Assembly (NCBI GenBank): GCA_900618425.1
Contig: UZAN01040265.1
Span: forward strand, 10,396-74,395
Reading direction: 5' to 3'
From: Echinostoma caproni
Taxonomy: Eukaryota; Platyhelminthes; Trematoda; Plagiorchiida; Echinostomatidae
Length of the DNA stretch: 64,000 nucleotides
In this document: positions 56,411 through 64,000 of the stretch, in pieces
Position numbering within the stretch: position 1 is the stretch's first letter
Layout of the letters: each line of letters begins with the position of its first letter
Notes under the pieces: model-generated
Seen by the model: the letters and a program-made list of their open reading frames with translations, nothing else
The model's database searches: none
Told to the model about the DNA's origin: nothing
Made by a program: the position numbers and the translations under genes

Positions 56411-56601
56411 ATGTGTAATACGAATGTACTCCGGGCTCTCGCAAGACAGCGGAGTAAACAGAAATGCGCTAAAGGATCTCCCTCGGCTCGTACTAAAACA
56501 GTTAGAGAGGATACAAGGCCTTGTAGGCGAGGGAATGACGATACAACTGGGAAACGCGGTGGCAAGGAAACACTGGCAGACAGGTCCCATGTTAATAAGA
56601 G
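56411..56601 (+). CDS. Candidate exon ending at a strong donor, product unknown
   Basis: The frame MCNTNVLRALARQRSKQKCA continues through KGSPSARTKTVRED to HVNKR and meets TAAGAG|GTAAGG in phase 2. It is very basic. A second plus-strand frame (56424-56633, KDLPRLVLKQLERIQGLVGE) and two minus-strand frames (94 and 98 codons) are open over the same bases, so local stop-codon poverty (about 50 percent GC) rather than coding may explain all of them. The donor favours the first frame. Confidence 0.22.
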
Positions 56602-57704
56602 GTAAGGATGAACCTTCAAGGCAGGGCAAATAAAATACCATGAACCAAAATGGTCCAGAGCGACATAAGCATTCACAATAAAATATTACTGGCGGGAGTG
56701 CCAGGCGTTGTACACACGAATGAGGATCTATTGTAGGTTCATTAGTTGTAAGATGCTTTGTTTGCGAAAGATTTCAGTGTTCTATATGAGTAAAGCTCAT
56801 CTAATTTAGCTATCTTTAACCGCAACCAAAGCTGTTTTGAAAATAGTACGTGTTTGAAAAGTGCTAAGGTGATAATTTAATTTTCTATCGGTTTTGAAGT
56901 TCACAACAATCGGTTAGATATGATTTTTCTCAGTTCTTATGCTTGATTTCGAAGGTGTGCTTTGAAATGTGACACCCTGATGCTTACCGCATAGGCTCCG
57001 GTATGCACAATGTGAAAATGTGAACCAGCGCGATCTCGACCTTTCGCGGTCAGCTGACATTTAAATACTTGTTTTGTGTTGAGGTGTTTGTACCATGTGA
57101 CTTGTTGTTCATTGCTTCAATCACACGCGTACACATACACATACAATTAGAGTTTGACTTGTTGAATTCGAGTTCCAGTTGGCCTGTATAGAGCTATAAG
57201 CGGCTCCGCCAGATCTGTTCACAGTGCATCAAAGTTGATTTGTTGGACTGAGATAATAATCTGTCATGACTCCAGGTAGTTAAACGCTACCGGTGCGTCT
57301 CCAGGTCACGCAGAGCAAAAGTATCGTTTTGATGTTCACCTGTGTGTAGGTGATTTGGTCTCCTCATAAGCAGCAGCAGACAATCCTCGGCGATGCTTGA
57401 GGATATCGTTAGTTTTTTCTCTGGGCAGTGAGTTTCTTCTAAAAGCCAAATTAGGTTCTATCGATGGCATCGTGACGTGTGAGTGCGAAGAGACTCGTGC
57501 TCTCCTAGGGGCTGAGGTGGTTAGTGAGCCAGCTGGGGAACCCAACCACACAAGGTTTTCACACCATTACCCTGATTGTTAGGACATTACTTGGCATGGA
57601 CAGTCAATACATTGTCATGCAACTTTACATAAGCCCTAACTGGATATTGACTGTTTCCTCGAGGTATGACTACCTAACAATAATAATCGGAGAGGTATAC
57701 GAAC
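56602..57704. other. No firm feature
   Basis: At 57336-57551 (-) a 71-codon frame with MPSIEPNLAFRRNSLPREKT and KHRRGLSAAAYEETKSPTHR resembles a basic linker but has no known motif. Confidence 0.3.
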
Positions 57705-57910
57705 AGGAATAATTGAACCTGGGATCACGACTGAAGACCTTGTGGCAGCAGATCACTGGAGTAAATCCAAACAAGACATTCAGTTGTATTGAGAAACGCA
57801 TGCGAACTCGAGCACGACTCCCAGTCAGACATATTGGCTCATTCTTCNCTGTCCAACAGTTGCACCTAGTGCCAATTAACACCGAATGGACTAATCTAGA
57901 CGCATCACAC
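57705..57910 (-). mobile_element. Possible family C retroposon fragment
   Basis: GATCCCAGGTTCAATTATTC on the minus strand is B-box-like. The block at 57866-57908 (GCACCTAGTGCC, ACACCGAATGGACTAATC on the plus strand) matches 17475-17520, and the two blocks have the same relative order as there. Contains one undetermined base. Confidence 0.35.
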
Positions 57911-58131
57911 AAAATTGAAATAGCAATTAGCTAAACAAGTAGGCCTTTGATTATGCACTTAGGAGTTAAGAGATTCAAATTCACAATTCTTTCGTCAACA
58001 GGAAAAAATCTTTGATTCATACTACTATCACACTGTACCTTTTGCCCGAATATTATTCCAAGATGACGAATATCATTTCAAAATGTCTCGTTGAGCTCGT
58101 CTGAGCTACCAGGCTCAGGTACTTGGCATAG

Positions 58132-58315
58132 AAAGGACGGTGGTGGCCCGGTGGTAACGTCACCAAATTATCACCCCGGAGGACGACGAGTGTTCGAATC
58201 CCAACACCACCACCTCACTTTCCTCTTTGTGTGATGAATGGCAGCCCTCTGATTCGTCGCTTCCCCCTTCCTGAAAATTGTTGTATCTTTATATGTTCAA
58301 TAAAAGGAAGATAAA
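58132..58315 (+). mobile_element. Family E tRNA-like retroposon, copy 2
   Basis: GGTGGTGGCCCGGTGGTAAC, GTCACCAAATTATCACC, B box GTTCGAATCCC, the paired CCACCACC end and the tail GTTCAATAAAAGGAAG follow the order of the copy at 16255-16430. Confidence 0.65.
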
Positions 58316-58431
58316 TGACAAAGAACAATGAAAAGAAGAATCCCAGGGATGTCTGGATGACCACCATGCAGCTTAGACTTCTCAACAGCATGCTGAGGCG
58401 CGGGAGAGACGGTTGTAAAGCGTACCTCGGT

Positions 58432-58451
58432 CACACACACACACACACACC
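58432..58451 (+). repeat. (CA)n microsatellite
   Basis: About nine CA units. Confidence 0.9.
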
Positions 58452-59624
58452 AATTTCCATCATATATCTATATTGTCTACCTTGCCAGAAGGTGTGTGTT
58501 CGTGTCCACCCCCTCCTCATCTGAAATTTCATATCGGGCCATGCTCCACTGATACCAATGAATCATGCGCGATCAACACTGGAGCCATCCATCCCATGAT
58601 GATACAACTGAGTTCATAAGCTACACCTCAAGCGGCTGCACGGGAACGCCAATCGATCATAATCGATCGATATGGGCAACATTATTGACCAGATCCTTAG
58701 CCAGTTTGTTCGACACTTGCAGATTATATTCCATCTCCGTGTTATTCTCACAGAATCACCAAAACAAATTCTACCCTGAAAGTACTGAACAATCAGAATG
58801 ACTATTTTGACCACACATCATCCAGAATATCTTGAACAACACCATCGTGAGAATGTTACTATCGTAAAATGGCGACCAACCTTTGTCATACTCTCATTGT
58901 TTTGAATGGCTATATGTTTCTGCATAATCGCCAAAATGATCTCCAACCAATAGCATAGCGTGCAGGTGCAAGTACTGTTTTTTTGTATGCCAGTTAACAA
59001 TCTAAAAATGCTACCTGATAGGTAGTGAAACATGTATTCGGATAGATGCATAAATACGGCATATCGATCTGTTATCGCGTTTATTTACTTCATACAATTT
59101 TTTACCAAAACATAGTGTGTTAGTAATCGCTCAAATCAATTCAAGTCACATATTTGCTTCACTCCACACCTGGGGTGACTATTCTGTTGTCATAATCCCT
59201 AATTAGCTGTTTTATTTCAGTCTAATATGAAATGTGAGAACTTCAGAAGCCCCTCTGTTGATCAGGATATTGTAATCCCGATTCTCCTGGTGGTCATTTG
59301 TTGCTCTAAAGCAACTGAATAACTCCAGTGGGCCATTTAAATTTCGTTTTCTAATTCCGTTTTGGAAGCTGAAGAATGGCTGAAAGCAACTAGGTGAATT
59401 GTTCCATTTTGACAATGACGACGGTCAAGCGATACTGGTAACTGTTCCTGATTCGTTCTGGGCAAGAAGGCTTGTAGTTTCAAACACTCCCCCCCTCCAT
59501 CTATCCTTTATGCGAGGCAGCTTTGTTTTGATCGGGTTCATACGATAATTATGATATACCGGCAGCCTTTCAATGTTTGTCACTTATGGTATCAAACAGT
59601 ATGTCAAATCCCTCTCAATTGTAC
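58452..59624. other. No recognisable feature
   Basis: Short open frames only, no motif. Confidence 0.4.
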
Positions 59625-59980
59625 CAATTCTTTCATAGGTGTTCAACCACCTACCTACGCAGAACCGATGGGGCAGCTTAGACAAAGAGTAGCCGAACAC
59701 ACCCCTGTACGGGTTAAAAACAGATGAACAAATCACACCCGAATGTTCAAGGTCAAGTGCTAACCCAACGCCACACACCAGCGTTATCTATTGCTCATCA
59801 CTTGTTAGAGAACGTGACTACGGAATTCAAAAGTGTCCTCATCACGCAAACCTCTCGGTTGCTTCAGTTTGCAGAAGCGATTGCTATACAAGGATGGAAA
59901 CTTGAACTGTACAAGCAGAGAGAGAGAGTTATTTTTAACTGCAGCCCTGCCTTGGTAGAAAGATAGACGAAGTTAACACC
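59625..59980 (+). pseudogene. Penelope-like element GIY-YIG endonuclease remnant
   Basis: On the plus strand, across two frames, I read PMGQLRQRVAEHTPVRVKNR (the conserved ..R.L..R..EH block of the GIY-YIG domain of Penelope-like retroelements), then SIAHHLLENVTTEFKSVLIT and SRLLQFAEAIAIQGWKLELY with KQRERV. The FAEAIAI motif carries the conserved Glu of the endonuclease. The N-terminal GIY/YIG strands are lost or degraded to TYAEPMG, and the RT domain is not found upstream. A frame change and stops make it inactive. Penelope-like elements are known to carry hammerheads in their terminal repeats, which matters for the ribozymes elsewhere in this window. Confidence 0.65.
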
Positions 59981-61612
59981 AACAGCACATCCGCGGTTAC
60001 TGTTACTTGTTAGTTTTTCGTTAAATTTTCCCATTTTCCCATGTACCTGAAGAGATACGGCGAAATGTTTCTGGACATAAATTGTGCAAAACAATGCTGT
60101 TGTGTTCTTCACTCATATTCATACCGGGAAAAGGTTGTTTCGATTCTCTACAAATCAACCAACACATTTTTTTGGTTACAGGCGATAAATGTAAACCAAA
60201 ATGCATAGGTTAATCGCAATTTACACGGAGCTTGAAGTTGGATACTCACATTGCACATTATAAATAATCTCGCTCATTTTAACCTGTTGACTATAGCTAC
60301 TGTCACAAAGTGATGAAGAACTTTGTACATACCCTGAACAGGTATTAACCAAACCCGTGCAACGCCCTGACTTTAATCACGTTTGTTCTTCCCAACACGC
60401 CTCTTTTCCAGCCTCGTTCGCGGGATTGAATATGATAATGTACCAAATCGGATGCAACATATCTGTAAGAATAGCCACTTATGTTTTTGCTTCTGTCAGC
60501 CGAATTTCATTAAAATGTACAATTGTTGCTGGTGCGTAAGCTGTAAAGTAGCAAAGCCACAGTAAAAAAATATAACTAGAATTTATTTATCGAAATGACT
60601 CATAGAGCTGATACAGGTATTCTACTTCATTCTTGCCCAGGTTCCATTTGCCCTTCTTTATTTTTCGGCTCTGTAGGCAGTCGCTTTTGCGTGGAGTTCA
60701 CCAAGTTCACGGAGCAACAGCGTTTGCCAGTTTCCTCTAATACATACCACCCGTAACCACTGACGACCACTCTGGAGGGAGCTAACTTATTCTTGTTACC
60801 AACATAAGGAATATTTTGCTAATACAATCCACTCCTAATCTCTGGGCGGTAATTAAATGAATTCGACATTAGTCTTGACCCATCTAAGAATTGCATGATT
60901 GTGAAGAATTAATATTCGCTGGGGTTTAGCCGTTTTCTACTACCAACCTCATACGAGAAGAAATACTAACCTTTACCTGTGAAAAATATATGATAATATG
61001 TGAAAAAATATGACTGCGTGAGTAAGTTGTAGTCAAATAATTTATTAATTTATTTAAGCTAATACTTTTCATTATTTGGACTATTTACTGTGCACCGAAT
61101 GAAAAGAGATAAGCAATTTAGCATAAGTGTGTTCAACTTAATAAACACTCTCATGAAACAGGAACCACTCATTGGAAAGAAAAGAATTTCTATCATGCTT
61201 TGCATTAAATATTTTCCAAATCTGACTTGTCACTTTCGAACCACTACAAATTGTATCGTGACACTCAAGATCGCGCGAATTCAAACCACGAAAAACAAGA
61301 ACTGAGAACATTGCAGTGAAAGAGAAAGTCAGGAATAAATACATTTTATCCATAGTCATCGATACACAATTATGATATTTGAAAGTGAAATGCATTTCCG
61401 AAGTGAGGGTGATATTGCATGAGTTTGATCTACACTTGTATATAGTCCGGTGAAGCATAATTTAAAGTTCATCTAAATGTATCGTTGAATGTAAACAATC
61501 CATCATGGGACTGAACACGATTCGCAAATGATCGTGTTTCTTCACTGTCTATGGGCTCACCATTGGAAAGAAGTATGATCGTCGTTTTATTTACCATTCG
61601 TATCGACTCACC
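59981..61612. other. No firm feature; donor-like site at the gap edge
   Basis: Short frames only. On the minus strand the first bases left of the gap read GGTGAGTCGATACG, a good splice-donor match, so an exon on the minus strand could end inside the gap. Confidence 0.3.
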
Positions 61613-62570
61613 NNNNNNNNNNNNNNNNNNNNNNNNNNNNNNNNNNNNNNNNNNNNNNNNNNNNNNNNNNNNNNNNNNNNNNNNNNNNNNNNNNNNNNNN
61701 NNNNNNNNNNNNNNNNNNNNNNNNNNNNNNNNNNNNNNNNNNNNNNNNNNNNNNNNNNNNNNNNNNNNNNNNNNNNNNNNNNNNNNNNNNNNNNNNNNNN
61801 NNNNNNNNNNNNNNNNNNNNNNNNNNNNNNNNNNNNNNNNNNNNNNNNNNNNNNNNNNNNNNNNNNNNNNNNNNNNNNNNNNNNNNNNNNNNNNNNNNNN
61901 NNNNNNNNNNNNNNNNNNNNNNNNNNNNNNNNNNNNNNNNNNNNNNNNNNNNNNNNNNNNNNNNNNNNNNNNNNNNNNNNNNNNNNNNNNNNNNNNNNNN
62001 NNNNNNNNNNNNNNNNNNNNNNNNNNNNNNNNNNNNNNNNNNNNNNNNNNNNNNNNNNNNNNNNNNNNNNNNNNNNNNNNNNNNNNNNNNNNNNNNNNNN
62101 NNNNNNNNNNNNNNNNNNNNNNNNNNNNNNNNNNNNNNNNNNNNNNNNNNNNNNNNNNNNNNNNNNNNNNNNNNNNNNNNNNNNNNNNNNNNNNNNNNNN
62201 NNNNNNNNNNNNNNNNNNNNNNNNNNNNNNNNNNNNNNNNNNNNNNNNNNNNNNNNNNNNNNNNNNNNNNNNNNNNNNNNNNNNNNNNNNNNNNNNNNNN
62301 NNNNNNNNNNNNNNNNNNNNNNNNNNNNNNNNNNNNNNNNNNNNNNNNNNNNNNNNNNNNNNNNNNNNNNNNNNNNNNNNNNNNNNNNNNNNNNNNNNNN
62401 NNNNNNNNNNNNNNNNNNNNNNNNNNNNNNNNNNNNNNNNNNNNNNNNNNNNNNNNNNNNNNNNNNNNNNNNNNNNNNNNNNNNNNNNNNNNNNNNNNNN
62501 NNNNNNNNNNNNNNNNNNNNNNNNNNNNNNNNNNNNNNNNNNNNNNNNNNNNNNNNNNNNNNNNNNNNNN
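61613..62570. other. Assembly gap (958 N)
   Basis: Undetermined bases. Open frames drawn across it have no meaning. Confidence 0.95.
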
Positions 62571-63004
62571 GTCATTATTGAGCAACTTTGTTCAGTATCT
62601 GCGTTGTTTCAATTATCCACATATTATGAGAGTCTGTCTTTATTCAGCAACGTTTCCCTTTCCATTCACCTGGGCCACTTCGAAGACACACTCTAACAGT
62701 ACCACTTTGGCTGTTTTTTTCGTACTCCTAATGACCAAAGTTGTTTTAAAGTTCTTATCCCAACTATAGTTACTTATGTACCGTGATCTCGTGGTTCACG
62801 TCACCAAACGAAGCTAGAGAGAGAGAGAGAGCTTGAGGCGCAGCCCACAAAAGTCCCTCAAACAAAACTTAACACAATTATGACTTCCACTCCAGCGAAG
62901 AAGAATCTGTGAATGGGCACAATCAAACTTAGGTGGAGATATTTTCTTGCGCATTTTGGTCAAGTTTATCCACACTGAAACCAGTTGACTCAGAGATGCA
63001 AACA
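62571..63004. other. No gene; (GA)n tract at 62814-62831
   Basis: A short GAGA microsatellite is the only structure seen. Confidence 0.45.
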
Positions 63005-63080
63005 CAGGCTGGTGATGGTCAAGTGGTAAAGGTCAGCAAAATAATGACCCAGCGATCCTGATTTCAAATACCACTAAAGT
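63005..63080 (+). mobile_element. tRNA-like retroposon fragment
   Basis: GGTGATGGTCAAGTGGTAAA has A-box form, and GATCCTGATTTCAAATACCA is a degenerate B box about 50 bp later. The 3' extent is unclear. There is no ribozyme core. Confidence 0.4.
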
Positions 63081-63544
63081 TACCCGCCCATCTTTACCAA
63101 GCAGCCTTTAAATGGTTCCTGTCCCCAATACATTGGGTGTGCATGAAGTACACCCTACGGGCCAGTTGAAAACTTAACAGTGAATCCGACTGCAGAGGAT
63201 CAGCTGGGACAAGCGGGAAATGAAACAACATTTAACCGAAAACCTTATACCTAGGCTGACATGAAACCTCTNACAAGACTATCAACATAGGGCTATCTCA
63301 GTAGAGTTACGCCTGCCTGTGTCTCCATTGAACAAACCCAGTATCCGCATGTATCACTAATGCAAATTTGTCAGTCCAAAGGGAATCCTCATAGTTTCCA
63401 ACAATAATTTTTGTCTTGTCCATAGCTTATTTGATTGGACTAAGTGCATGTGCACTGGAAACATAAAAAGCAAACATGCTGAACTTATAATGTGACACCC
63501 ACACAAAACAGTTCATCTTGACAAACTGTGGTAATTGTAGCATG

Positions 63545-63954
63545 TGTAGTTGTGCGCACTGAACACGAGATACGAATCAGACGTAAGCACTGGACTACGC
63601 TGGTACTTGCACGCAGTATCCCACTTAACCGAGACGCTAGGTAAAGGCCACAGGAGTAGTAGTTAGTTCACTGAAAGAAATCAGAGGGATTAGATGATAT
63701 GTATAAAACAAGCTCATTGGTGATTTAAACCTCTGCCAATTGCGTGCCAGCATTTCTGCCGTTGTTCAGCTTCTGTCTGGCCCGCACGATTTCTGATTGA
63801 ATGGCGCAATCGACCTCTGTTATGTATTTCAAAAGCTGTGACACGTACGCGAATTTCTGACGTCAACCGGGGAAGCTTGATCGACTACAGTTGTCCAAAA
63901 ACTGTAACGTGTTGCTCCGTGGTCTGCGTCATCTCGTAGGCCAGGATCACCACA
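63545..63954 (-). mobile_element. LTR-like repeat, full-length minus copy
   Basis: The minus strand runs from TGTGGTGATCCTGGCCTACG through GATGACGCAGACCACGGAGC, ACGTTACAGTTTTTGGACAA, GCGTACGTGTCACAGC, CAATCAGAAATCGTGCGG, GTTTTATACATATCATCTAA and CTGTGGCCTTTACCTAGCGT to GTGTTCAGTGCGCACAACT. This is one of the least decayed copies. No internal retroviral-type gene is next to it within the window. Confidence 0.68.
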
Positions 63955-64000
63955 CAAGCGCTGAAAGACATGGGTTAAAAAATGGCTGTTCAATCAAATT

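Noticed and set aside
1..64000. CRISPR array, operon or bacterial contamination
   Set aside because: No regularly spaced direct repeats and no dense coding; retroelement types, splice-like sites and pol III boxes indicate a metazoan genome throughout.

Overview
This is eukaryotic genomic DNA, most likely from a digenean trematode (parasitic flatworm). The evidence is indirect. There is no dense gene array and no operon. Several families of tRNA-headed retroposons carry hammerhead-ribozyme cores, an arrangement known from the schistosome Smalpha element. They are mixed with decayed CR1/Jockey-like, RTE-like, Penelope-like, mariner and Tc1-like elements. The species cannot be named from this window. 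Three runs of N (19234-19875, 50116-50439, 61613-62570) show a draft assembly.

No complete protein-coding gene is recognisable. The window is intergenic or long-intron sequence dominated by old mobile elements. A few short open stretches sit beside good splice signals and may be single exons: 11395-11473 (-), 46335-46561 (-), 55179-55446 (+) and 56411-56601 (+). I do not recognise their products.

Layout. 1-8.5 kb: an RT fragment (-), a tandem ribozyme-bearing retroposon, and two inverted copies of an unclassified ~1.3-kb repeat. 8.5-14 kb: mostly unassigned. 14-18.5 kb: a dense cluster of tRNA-like retroposons, a small snap-back element with a hammerhead-like core, and a mariner corpse. 18.9-35.6 kb: LTR-like repeats, three non-LTR RT corpses (20.6-21.1, 25.6-27.0 and 29.2-31.5 kb) and further retroposons. 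40.6-43.3 kb: a retroposon and an LTR-like repeat split into two opposite-strand halves, as an inversion would do. 43.8-44.1 kb: a long tetranucleotide array. 48.4-49.1 kb: an RTE-type 3' end. 52.1-53.7 kb: a Tc1 fragment and decayed LTR-like pieces. 55.1-56.6 kb: candidate exons. 59.6-60.0 kb: a Penelope-like GIY-YIG remnant. 63.5-63.95 kb: another LTR-like repeat.

The most interesting system is the set of hammerhead-ribozyme cores in tRNA-headed retroposons. At least two families (called A and D here) have different stem II and different palindromic stem III sequences. Family A has tandem ~352-bp units, so tail and head run on continuously. A third, structurally different hammerhead-like core sits in a ~163-bp snap-back element flanked by a 13-bp target-site duplication. 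Each copy seen here has at least one lesion or weak helix, but the copies together outline a canonical core.
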